Positions 24,301-36,300 of a DNA stretch of 64,000 bases are shown here, one piece after another; within the stretch, counting starts at the first letter, position 1; every line of letters starts with the position of its first letter. The position numbers and the translations under genes were made by a program. The stretch is taken from NCBI RefSeq assembly GCF_900496995.4, contig NC_044012.1, forward strand, positions 1,984,001 to 2,048,000. The letters are read 5' to 3'. Below the pieces are notes generated by a model. It was not told where the DNA came from and did not search any database. It saw only the letters and a list, made by a program, of their open reading frames with translations. Source of the DNA: Aquila chrysaetos chrysaetos. Taxonomy: Eukaryota; Chordata; Aves; Accipitriformes; Accipitridae.

Positions 24301-27300
24301 CCTTTCCCAAGTGGGGTGCCAAGGGGAGCAGGTCCCTGCCCTGGCCACGCAGAGCCAGGGTCCCTGAGACCAGTTCGCTGTGGCTGTCCCCTCCCCGGGC
24401 TGCCCCAGAGGGGTCCCCCCCTACCCAGAGTTGGGTCCCCCCAGCCTGCGGGGGGGGGGAGGGGTGTATGCAAGGACATGCCCCCCTGGTTTGCAGGGGA
24501 GGGGATGGAGGGATGCCCTGGGACTGCCTGGAGCGAGGGCACAGTTAAAAAGCGAAGCCACCATGCTGCGCAGCCCCCCCCCCTGTGACTCCCTTCCTCT
24601 CCGGCCAGGCACTGATTTCGGGGGTGTCTTGCAGCGGCTGTGCCCGTCACCGTGGCCTCGTGGCTGGGCGGCCGCAGGGCTGCCCCGCGGCTGGTCCCAG
24701 CTCGCACCGGTGCATATGCCGGTGTCCGTCACCGCTCGCCTGGCGTGTGCATGCAGCCGACGGGAACGCCGCGTCCCCAGCCACGGTGGCAGCTGCCCTG
24801 GGATGTCCCTGCCGTGCGGTTCCCGTTCCCGTTCCCATCCCCGCCGGTGGCAGCTCCGCGGGACCCTGGCTCAGTCCCGCTCCCTGCCCAGCTCCTCCGA
24901 CGGTTTCACGCCTGCAAACAAGCTGTAATTTAGGTCTAAAAATAAGCGAGGGGGAAGGTGGTGAGCTGGTGGCACGCCTGGAGCAGGGCTGGGTGCAGGT
25001 GAGGGGCTGTGCCAGCCCCAGGGTGGCCACGGGTGGGGGTCCCAGCCCAGCCGTGGGGTCCCTGCAAACCTTGGCGTGGTCTTGCAGGAATGACGTGGAA
25101 ATGCAGCAGATTTCGCTCATGGCTCTCGTCGCCCTGTCACCCCACATGTCTGGGAGCTCTGGTGTCCCCCCCTGTGACCCGTGCAGGTCACCAGGACTGA
25201 CCCAGCCTGGGCTCCTGCCCTCTCTTCCCACCGGCTTTTCTGGGGGGCTTGAGCCCCCATCTGCGACTGCCCATCACTTTGGGGTGCCTCTTATTTTGGG
25301 GTATCACTCTCCTCCTGCTTGGGCGTCCCTCACCATGCAGGTCAGGGTGCCCTCCTTGGGGATCCCCAGGTTGTGTGTGTGTGTGGGGGGGGATGCAGCC
25401 AGAAGCCCGGTGGGCTCCAGCCCCTTCCCCGTGCCGCATCCCCGGTACTAACCCTGCCTGTCCCTCTGCCCCCAGCCTGCCTCTTCCGATTCAACGTCCT
25501 CTCCTTGGTGTACCTGCTCTTCCTACTGCTCCTGCCCTGGTTCCCGGGGCCCACCCAGCACTCTGCCGGAGGTAAAAGGGGCTCAGCCTGGGGTGGGGGG
25601 TCCGGGCAGAGCACGGCGGGCAGCAGGGTGGGCAGCACGCAGGCAGCTCTGGCTTGGGGGAACTGGGCAGCGCGGGGGCTGCCAGCCGCTCTCCGGCAGG
25701 TACCTGCCCTCCTTCTCCTGCGGTTTCCCCCCCCGGCCGGGCAGCGTGGCTCCGCGTGGCAGCCTCGCTCTGTTAATTATAGCCCGGCGCGGCTATTAAT
25801 AGGCCTCCTGCTCCGAAATGGCCAGTTTTGAGCCCTAGCCTTATTAACCAGAAACCTCAGGGCTGAGCTCTGCCCGCTGGGTGGGCAGGGATGTACCGCG
25901 AGCAGCCCCTCCGCCCTGCCCGGGCACGTTCCCCACGGTGGGCATGCGTGGGGGGGGGGGCACAGGAGGTGCATCACCCACGGCGGGCGCACGGGACGTG
26001 TCCCTTCAGGGTGGGCACCGGGTGCCCGTAGCCCTCCTGTCTCCCTGCCCTCTGTGCCAGGCTGAGCCATGCTGTAACACAAGCCGGCAGCGCCTGGCAC
26101 GGCCGTGGCTAAAAGCTTTGCCCTCTGAATATTTCATGGGCTTGCACGGCCCCGGAGCCCGGGCGCTGCCGAGAGCCTTCGCAGGGATTTACAGGAAAAA
26201 ACAAGAGGAGGGAGAGTTTTTGGCCAGGGGCCGCCCCCCAGCCGGCACACAGCTGCGGTGGGCTCGCTGCCTGTCCCATGGCCAGGAAAACGGGCGCGTG
26301 GCCCGGGGAGCCGGGTGGGATTTGGGCACGGCTGCAGCTGGTGGAAGGTGTGACAGGGCTGGCGGTGCGGGGGAACCCCTGGCGCCCACCCACAGCCCCC
26401 CCCCCCCAGGACGTTCCACCAGGGATTGGGGTGGGGATGGTGAGCTGCATCCCGATGCCGGTCCCGGTGCAGTGGGTCCGGGAAGCACCCGGTGCCAGCG
26501 AGGTTGGAGGGTGCTGCAGGGGTGAGGGGAGGGAGCGTGGTCCTGGGTTCCTGCATTGCCCTGTGTCTCAGTTTCCCCAGTAATGCAACAGAAAGGATGC
26601 TCTTAAGATTTGCTGGGTGCATGGTGAGACGTGCAAGGTCCTGGTGGGGTCCTGGTGGGACCATGTCCCTGGGGCAGACCCCTGGCATCTCTGGGCACGG
26701 CCGCAGCGCGTCCCTTCCCAGCTTTTCCCAGGGGTGCTGGGTCTCCAGTGGGGATGCTGGCACTCCCCGGGGCCACCTTGGGCGATGGGTAATGGGGTGC
26801 CCGTATCTCGCAGGTCACACCAGCCGCCTCCTCAAAGCTCTTCTGGGGACCAGCATCCTCTTCCTCCTCGCCCACTTCGTTTTCCAAATATGCCTATACA
26901 CGCTGCCCATCCTGGACCAGCTGCTGGGGCCCAGCTGTGAGTACGGGGTGCCAGGGCAGCCTGCCCTCGCCCTCCTGCACCTCTGCTCTCCCAGGCTTCA
27001 CCCCCTCCCCGCAGTGCCCTGGGGCTGGACCCCCAACGTGGTAATACGTGGGTGCGGGGATCCCATCCGTCTGGGTGCCGGGGGGCTGCTGAAGCTCTGC
27101 GGGGTCCCAACCGCGTGCCCAGCACCGGTGTGCTGTGCCATGCCAGGGTGCCTGCTCGGTGGACGCTGCACCGGGCACAGACCCCATCCTGGGTCCCCAC
27201 GGACGTGGGGTGTTCTCCCCACGGGGAAGCCGCCTGCTCCGGGTGGGCTGGGAGCCTGCCCGTGTGGGGTCTGCCAAACTCAGCACCTCCCCGCTTCCCT

Positions 27301-30300
27301 GCAGGCAGCACCTGGGAGGTCCTCGCCCGGCACATCGGGGTCACCAGGTAAGGGTACCCCGGCGGTGTGGGGCTGGGGGCTGGCGGTGGCGGTGGGGGGG
27401 GGGGTTGCACCCCCAAACCCTCCCCTGCCCCGCTTTCCCCCCCCCCGACCAGGCTGGACTTGAGCGACATCCCCAATTCGGTGCGTCTCGTGGCACCCGA
27501 CGTTGGCATCCTGCTGGCCTCGTCCCTCTGCCTGTGCCTGTGCCGCCGTCTCGTCCCCAAGGCCGGTGCTGCCGCCCGCGGCCGGAGGCCGGAGTCCGTG
27601 GACCCCCGTGAGCGGGTGAGAGCCGACCCCGGCACCGTCGGCAGCATCCCACCCGCCGTGTCCTGCCGAGCCCCCGCCAGAATTCCCGGGGCACGGCGGC
27701 CGGTCCCCGTCCCCTCCCTGGGGACGGCAGACTGGGACACAGGGGCTTGGCATGGGTGGGTGGCTGGGGACCCGGGTGGGAGCAGTTTCAGCCGCCCGGC
27801 TGAGCGGGCAGCGGTGGAGGACTGGGACATCATCACGGCATCTCATACGGGCTGGGGCTCCCACGTTGCCGTAGGGATCCCGGCAAACAGCCCGGCCCTA
27901 CGGTCCCCACCGGCGGGGGGAATGCGGTGCCTGCACCCCCGGGCTCTGGCCGGCACCGCCACCCCAAAACCCCCGGGGTTAAGGAAGAGCAGTGAGGTGG
28001 TGGTGGGGGGGGCAATCGTGGGATGCTGGCACCCAGCTTGAGCTCGCCGGCTGGGTGCCGTGCCACGCCATGCCGTGCTACGCCAGCCCTGCCTGGCGGT
28101 GCCAGCGGGGCACCGGGACGCTGCGCTCGTGCCGCTGGGGTCACCCAGGCAGACGCAACCCCAAGCTGATGGCAATCCCCCGGCTCAGCAAACGCCCCTC
28201 GGGGCTCAGCCCCATTCCGGGGTGCTCCCCGCTGGTCCGGGTTGTCGTGGCGGGGGCTCGCTTGCCCGGCTCTGGCCGCGACCGGGCTGTAACCGGAGCG
28301 CCGGCCGATGCGAATGCCTTTGCCGTGAGCGCGGGGCCAGCGCGGGAGTCAGCCTGGAAAAAAGCTCAGTGCTGGGAACCTGGGCGCCAGCGCCAAGAAA
28401 AACAGCCGCCTTTCGGAGGCACTTTCCAAGCAGTTAATGAGATAAACACGGCCAGGTGCCGGGCTGCGCGCCCGCACAGCGCCGGGCAGGGTGCCCCGGC
28501 TGTCCACCCGTGCTCTCCCCCAAGTGGGGAAACTGAGGCACGGCCAGGAGCAGCCTGGAGCTGGTGGGCTGCCCCGGGATTGGACCACGGGGTTCACGCC
28601 GCGCTCTCCTCACCTGGCAGGGGGAAGAGGAGGACGTGGAGCGGCGCGGCGGCACGGCCGACGGGGACACGCCGCTGAGCGCCAGGCTGCGGGTGACGGC
28701 TCACTGGCTGCTCTGGGCGGCCGGGAAGGGCCTGGCCATCCTGCTGCTGGCCTTGGCCGGTGGGTACAGGGCTGGGGGGGGGGTCTCGGTGGCCGTGCTG
28801 CCGGAGGGGATGCTCGGTCCAGGGAGGGATGCTCGATCCGGGGGCGGGGGGGGATGCTCGTCCGCGCACTGACCGCCCACGGGGCGCTGCTCCCCAGGGA
28901 TCACCCTGCCCTCCGCCTCCTCCAGCGTCTACTACCTGCTCTTCGTGGGGCTGTGCACGTGGTGGGCTTGCCACCTCCCCACCAGCCGCCTGGCCTTCGA
29001 CACCCTCTGCTTCCTCGTCGGCGTCTACGCCGGCGGCCACCTCCTCTGCCTCTATGCCTACCAGACGCCCTTCGTCCAGGGGGTCTTCCCGCCCCCCACC
29101 ATCTGGGCACGGTGAGTCCCTGGCAAGGGAGCCGTGCCATGGGTTCCCGTGCCATCCCCGGTGGAGCCGGTGCCCCGCTTGGCCCCCCCCCCGCCCCGGG
29201 GAGGGCGGTCGGAGTCTGCCCGGTGAAGCCGTATGGCGTGCCAGCACCGGGACGGGACCGTGGCTGGCGGTGGGGGTCCCGGCTCGGGCGGGCGATAACG
29301 CCGTCCGCTCTGTCCCCGCAGGCTGTTCGGCTTCAAGGACGTGGTCCTGTACCGCAACTGCTCCCGGCCCAACGCCCTGGTGCTCAACACCGGCCACCCC
29401 TGGCCCGTCTACGCCAACCCCGGCATCCTGCTCCTGCTCTACTACACCGTGGCCACCCTGGTGAAGCTGCGCCGGCTGGATGCCAGGGTGAGGGGCTGCG
29501 GGGCCGAGCCGGACCCCGTGCCGATGCCCGGCGTGCCCCGCCGCTCTGACCGCCCCAGCCCTGGCACCGGGGGGTGCCCGGTGGAGGGGAGGTGGGGGAC
29601 GGCGGGGTGCCCGGTGGAGGGGTGCCTCTGCAGGGGCACCGGGCATGATTCTGCTCCCCCGGTGGCTGCAGCGGGGTGCTCTGAGCTGGCTCCTGCCCCT
29701 CACAGAGAACCGCGGTGCCGGCACAGCCGCCGGCAAGGTGCTCGGCGAGGGAGCTGGTGGAGCTGGAGAGCTGGCCCAAGGACACCGACGGCGTGGCCGA
29801 GGACACCAAGGTGGGCTCGGGCGGCGGGGGGGCTTTGCTGGAGCTGGAGGGAGAATGGGTGCGGGATGCTCTGGGGGTGCCGGGGTGGGCTCTGAGCCCT
29901 CTCTGCCCCCCCAGCCCATGCTATCCCCCAGCACCGGGAAGCCGGGCAGCGGTGCCGAGAACTGCACCGTCCACGTCATGGGCAACTCACCGCAGCCGGG
30001 TAAGCCCGTCCCCGCCGCCTCCCCCTCCCCAAGGGCTGCCCGTGGCCCAGGGGGTGGCTCACGGTCCCCCTCCCTGTGGCCAGGCAGGAGGCGTCCGGCG
30101 GAGCGGCTGCCCCTGCACGCCCTGGGCCACGTCATCATGAACCAGAGCTACGTCTGTGCCCTCATCGCCATGATGGTAAGGGGCTGGGGGGGGGGGTGAA
30201 GATGATGGGGGGCACCTCCCGGGCTGAGCCCGGGCGAGGGGCCGCATTCCTGCCTGCCCGCAGGTGTGGAGCATCACCTACCACAGCTGGCTGACCTTCG

Positions 30301-33300
30301 TGCTGCTGCTCTGGGCATGCCTCATCTGGACGGTGCGGAGCCGGCATCACTTCGCCATGCTCTGCTCGCCTTTCCTCCTCCTCTACGGCATCGCTCTCTG
30401 CAGCCTGCAGTACGTCTGGGGTATGGATCTGGCCCCCGAGCTGCCCACCCGCGTCGGCTTCATGAGCCTCGAACAGTTGGGGCTGGTGCACCCCAAATAT
30501 CCCTGCTTGGACCTGGGGGCCAAGGTAAAGCCCGCTGTCCCCATCCCTGTCCCCTCTGGTACCCCGGCTGTCCCCACTCACCGCCTATCCCCGCAGCTCC
30601 TGCTCACCCTCACCTTCTGGCTGCTGCTGCGGCAGTTCGTTAAGGAGAAGCTGCTAACGAGGAGGTGCCCGGCCACCCCGCTCCTGGAGGTGACCGTCTC
30701 GGACACGGGTGAGGGCTCCCGGCGTCACCCACCCCGAGGGACCCTGTCCTGGGCTGAGCATCCCCAGGGATGCGAGTGCCCGGAGGCGGGCAGCTGCCGG
30801 AGAGGGGGGGACAAGACACGCGTGCCCCCCCCCCCCCCCGGCCGGCTGCCTGCAGCCCCTTCCCTGCCTCGCAGAGCCCAGCCGGCAGCGGGACGTGCTG
30901 AAGGCGCTGGGGGTCCTGGTGCGGGATTTCTATGCCAAATACTGGATCTGCGTCTGCGCCGGCATGTTCATCGTGGTGAGCTTCGCCGGGCGCCTCGTCG
31001 TCTACAAGATCGTCTACATGTTCCTTTTCCTCCTCTGCCTCACCCTCTTCCAGGTAGGGGGGGGGCTGGGGACCCCTCCCCATCCCCATCCATCCCCATC
31101 CCTGACCCCGTCCCCGTCCCCGGCGTGGTCCCGCTGATGTCCCCGTCCCCGCAGGTGTACTACAGCCTGTGGCGCAAGGTGCTGAAGGGCTTCTGGTGGC
31201 TGGTGGTGGCGTACACCATGCTGGTGCTCATCGCCGTCTACACCTTCCAGTTTGAGGATTTCCCCATGTACTGGAGGAACCTGACGGGCCTCACCGACGA
31301 GCAGTGAGTGTCCCTGACCCACCGCGGGGTCCCTGCTGCCGCCAGCCCCCGTGGTGGCACCAGGGCACGGCCAAGGGATGCGTTGCGCGTGGGGAAACTG
31401 AGGCACGGGGGGGGGGCAGTTGGGGTTGAGCCCTGGTGTGGCAGCTTGACGCCTGTGCAGGGTGGGATGGATGCGGCCCCGTGTTGACCTTCCTCCTCCC
31501 TGCCCAGGCTGGGCGACCTGGGTCTGGAGCAGTTCAGCGTCTCCGAGCTCTTCTCCAGCACCCTCATCCCGGGCTTCTTCCTCCTGGCCTGCATCCTCCA
31601 GCTCCATTACTTCCACCGCCCCTTCATGCACATCACTGACCTGGAGCACATCCCTGCTGCCACCATGCCACCCTGCCACATCCCCAGGTAGGGCCCCGCA
31701 CCAGGGTGACCCCCCCCCCTGCACCCTGAGACCCCCGTCCCCGCTCTGAGCCCTCCTCCTCGCAGACCTGAGGAGCTGCACGGGAGCCGGCTGCTGCGGG
31801 ATGCGGCTGCTGCCGAGAATGCCGGGACGGGTGACTCCGACACCGCGTCACAGGGTACCGGGCAGACAGGGGGATGCGGTGGGATGGGGTGTCCTCCAAG
31901 CCAGGAAGGGGCTGGGGGGGATGCAGGAATGGATTGGAGCATCCTCCAAGCCAGTAAGGGGCTGGGAGGGTAGGGAGATGGATTTTGGGGTGACCTCCAA
32001 GAGTGGGAGGGTACACGGATGGATTGGGGTGTCCTCCAATCCAGCAAGGGGCTGGGAGGGTAGGGAGATAGATTTGGGGTGACCTCCAAGTGTGGGAGGG
32101 TACGGGGATGGGTTGGAGCATCCTCCAAGCCAGGAATGGGCTGGGGGGGTGCAGGGATGGATCGGGGTGTCCTTCAAGTCTGGGAGGGTATGAGGATGCA
32201 TTGGGGTGTCCTCTCAGCCAGGAAGGGGCTGGGAGGATACAGGGATGGATTGGGGTGTCCTTCAAGCCAGGATGGGGCAAGGGGGGAGCAGGGATAGATT
32301 GGAGCATCCTCCAAGCCAATAAGGGGCTGGGAGGTTGTGGGAACGGATTGGGGTGTCCTCCAAGCCTGGGAGGGTATGGAGATGGATTGGAGTGTCCTCC
32401 AAGCGTGGGAGGTTGTGGGAACGGATTGGGGTGTCCTCCAAGCCTGGGAGGGTATGGAGATGGATTGGAGTGTCCTCCAAGCGTGGGAGGTTGTGGGAAC
32501 GGATTGGGGCGTCCTCCACGCATGGGAGGATACAAGGATGGGTTGGGGTGTCCCCTGAGCCAGGGTGGCTGTGGGGGTGTCCGTGACACTCTGTGTCCCC
32601 GCAGCGCCCACCAAATGGGGACTGGTGCTGGAGCGCCTGATCGTGCTGGGCTGGACCTTCTCGGACACGCTGACCCGCGGGCAGGTCTTCGTGGGGCGCC
32701 TGTTGGAGCTCCACATCCTCAAGCTGGTGGCTCTCTACACCGTCTGGGTGGCCCTGCAGGAGGTACCAGCTCCGGGGTGCTGGGGCGGGGGGACAGGCTC
32801 AGCCGGGCACCCTGGGGTGCTAACGCAGCCGCCGCCGCAGGTATCGCTGATGAACTTCTTGCTGGTGCTGCTGTGGGCCTTCGCCATGCCCTACTGCCGT
32901 TTCCGCCACATGGCCTCCTGCCTCTCCACCGTCTGGACCTGCATCATCATCGTCTGCAAGATGCTCTACCAGCTCAAGATCGTCGACCCCAGCGAGTACT
33001 CCAGCAACTGCACCCAGGTGCCCGGGCGGCCGTGCCGGGGGGATGCCGCGGTTTTTGGGGTGCTTGTGGTGGCACGGGGGGGGGGTTCCCTGGCTGGAGG
33101 TGGCAGGGGCAAGGGGTCCTGACACCCGGTGGTGCTCCTTTTTTGCAGCCCCAGCTCAACGGCACCAACCTGAGCCCGGAGGAGCTGGGTAACTCCACGC
33201 TGTACCGCGGCCCCGTGGACCCTGCCAACTGGTTCGGCATCCGCAAGGGCTACCCCAACCTGGGCTACATCCAGGTGGGCACGGGGACGCCCCGTCTGCG

Positions 33301-36300
33301 GGGAGCACGTGGGGGGATGCTCGGTGGCATACCGTGGTCCTGAGCATCCCCTCGTCCTCCCCCCCCCCCCCCCCAACCAGAACCACCTCCTGGTGCTGCT
33401 GCTGCTGGTGTTCGAGGCGGTGGTGTACCGGCGCCAGGAGTATTACCGCAAGCAGCACCAGCTGGTGGCCCCCGTCACCGAGACCATCTTCGAGGACATC
33501 TCCCGCGAGCATCTCGACCACGGCCTCGGCAGCTGTGCCAAATACTTCCTCAACTACTTCTACTACAAGTTTGGCTTGGAGGTGGGGAGCGGGTGCCGTG
33601 GGGGGGGGGATCCCACCGCTCGCGGCACCCCGGGGCTGAGCCTCTGCATTCGCCCCCCCCTCCCCGTCCCAGATCTGCTTCCTGATGACAGTGAATGTGG
33701 TCGGGCAACGGATGAACTTCATGGTGATCCTGCACGGTTGCTGGCTGGTCGTCATCCTGACGCGGCGCCGGCGGGCGGCCATCGCCCGCCTCTGGCCCAA
33801 GTACTGCCTCTTCCTCGTCGTCTTCCTCCTCTACCAGTACTTGCTGTGCGTGGGCATGCCGCCCGCCCTCTGCGTGGGTAAGGGGCAGGGGCTGGGGGGG
33901 GGGCCGCCATCCTTTGCATGGGTCACGGAGGCAGAGGTCCGTGCGTGGGCACGCTGCCTGGCCTGGGTAAGGGGCTGGGGGGGGGGGGGGGGTCTGGCAT
34001 CAAGCGTGCCCACCCCCCCCCCCCCAGACTATCCGTGGCGCTGGACCCGAGCCCTCCCTTTCAACTCGGCGCTCATCAAGTGGCTCTACCTGCCTGACTT
34101 CTTCGTGGCCCCCAAATCCACCAACCTCATCAGTGAGTATCCCCCCCCCCAACCCACCACCAACCCCTGGCAGCCCCCTGCCCATGGGGCGCCCTGTCCC
34201 CCCTACTCCAGCCCCTGGCACCCCCCTGTCCATGGGGCACCCCCAACCCCAGCCATGGATTTTGGGGGGGGGGGGTGTTTGTCCAGTCCTGCCCCCAGGG
34301 AGGTGAGCAGAGGGGAGGTGGGAGGAGCTGGGGAAGCCCCACCGCTTTGGGGTGGAGCTTGACCTGTGCCCACGCCCTTTTGGAGGAGGAGCTGTGGAAG
34401 AGCCTTGCCCCCCTGTGGGAGGAGTTTGGTTGAAGTCCCACCCCCTTTGGGGAGAAGGAGGGGGCTGGGGAGAGCCACACCCCTTTGGGGCAGTGCTTGA
34501 ATAAAGCCACACCCCCGAGGGGGGAGGGGCTTTTGTAGAACCACACCCTATTGGGGGAGGAGCTTAATGAAACTCACACCCCAGGGGACGAGTGCCCTGG
34601 GGTGCCCCACCCCTTGGGGAGGGGCTTGGTGGGTGCCACGCCCCACTCTGGGGAGGGGGTGTGGCCTACCAGAGCCCCGCCCACCCCCCAGTGCGAGCCA
34701 TGTGCCCGCAGACGACTTCGCGCTGCTGCTGTGCGCGGCCCAGCAGTGGCGGGGTCTTCGAGGCCGAGGGCACCGAGGAATGGCTGCGGGCGGCCGGCGA
34801 GAACACCGACCGGCTCGACCTGGCACGGGACCCCCACAACCCCACGCCCAACTTCATCCACTGCCGGTGGGCGCCCGCCGCGGGACACGGCACCGCAACC
34901 CGGGGCTGGGGTGGGCTGGGGCACCGGGGGCCGTGGGGATGGGACCTACCCCCCTCCTGGGATGGGACCCCTTGGGGTATGCACAGGATGGGACCCCCAG
35001 GCAGTGGGACCTGCTGGGCTGGGATCCCCTAGGATGGGGCTGGGACCCCTTTGGGCCAGGGAAGCCCTCCCGCCGACGCTGGGCTGGGACGGGACCCCCT
35101 GCCACGGCTGGAGCAGGACCCTCTGTCACTGGGATGGGACCCCCAGGCTGAGACAGGAGCACCCTAAGGCTGTGCTGGAAGGAGATGCCGTGCTCCAGGA
35201 CACCCCTGGTGATTGTGCAGGACCCCCACGGGCATTGGGACCCTGTAGGCTGGGACGAGGTGCTTTGTTCCCCAAGATAGGGCTGATGCGGGAACTGGGA
35301 CCGTGCTGGTTTGGCTGGGCTGTGGGGTAGCACCTCGCTGCACCCCAAACCCAGGTGGTGCCAAGCATGGGTGCTGGGAGGGGACTGGGACCCTGCTCTG
35401 AGCACCCCATCCCGCAGGTCATACCTGGACATGGCGAAGGTGGTGGTCTTCCGCTACCTCTTCTGGTTCGTCCTGGTGGTGGTCTTCATCACCGGGGCCA
35501 CCCGCATCAGCCTCTTCGGCCTTGGCTACCTGCTGGCCTGCTTCTACCTCCTCCTCTTCGGCACCGCCATGCTGCGCAAGCCGGCCCGGGCTCGCCTCGT
35601 GCTCTGGGACTGCCTCATCCTCTACAACATCACCGTCATCATCTCTAAAAACATGCTGTCGGTGAGGGCTGCCGGTCCCCAGCCATGCAACGGCCCCTGG
35701 GCTGCTCCTCAGGGCCACCCACCCCCCGGACATCCCCTGGGGAGGGGACGGGTGGCGATGCTGTCCCCGGGCAAACCCCACGCTCTGCCCTCTCTCCCCG
35801 CAGCTCCTCTCCTGCGTCTTCGTGCAGCAGATGCAGAGCAACTTCTGCTGGGTGATCCAGCTCTTCAGCCTGGTCTGCACCGTCAAGGGCTACTACGACC
35901 GTGAGTTGCTGGCCTGGGGGTTGGGGGGGGGGGGGGTCTGGGGTCTGCCCTGCCTGAGCTGGTGGGGTTGGGGGTGCAGGTTTGGGCTGCTGCCTGACCT
36001 GCCTGCATTTCTGCCTGCCAGCCAAGGAGATGGGCAAGGACCAGGACTGCTCGCTGCCCGTGGAGGAGGCGGGCATCATCTGGGACAGCATCTGCTTCTT
36101 CTTCCTCCTGCTCCAGCGCCGCGTCTTCCTCAGCTACTACTACTTGCACGTCATGCTGGACCTCCAGGCCTCTGCCCTGCAGGCTTCCAGGTGGGGCTGG
36201 GGTCCCGGAGGGTCCCCGCGGGTGCCAGGGTGCGGGTACGCCCCCCCCCTCACCCTCCCGCCGTCCCTGTCCCCGCAGGGGCGTCGCGCTGTTCAAGGCC

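Larger units (their letters stand above)
18331..31854 (+). other. PIEZO1: PIEZO1 exons 1-17 (N-terminal blade, about residues 1-753)
   Basis: Exons: 1 18331-18394; 2 25476-25571; 3 26814-26936; 4 27305-27347; 5 27453-27615; 6 28621-28759; 7 28898-29111; 8 29322-29487; 9 29706-29810; 10 29915-29999; 11 30084-30175; 12 30264-30524; 13 30597-30708; 14 30875-31053; 15 31155-31303; 16 31508-31687; 17 31766-31854. They encode the distal transmembrane-helical units. Exon 17 is a short variable segment; the human protein has a long Q/E-rich loop at this point. Confidence 0.93.

Noticed and set aside
34490-34510. AATAAA as an internal PIEZO1 gene end
   Set aside because: It lies in an intronic repeat, and the coding exons continue uninterrupted afterwards.
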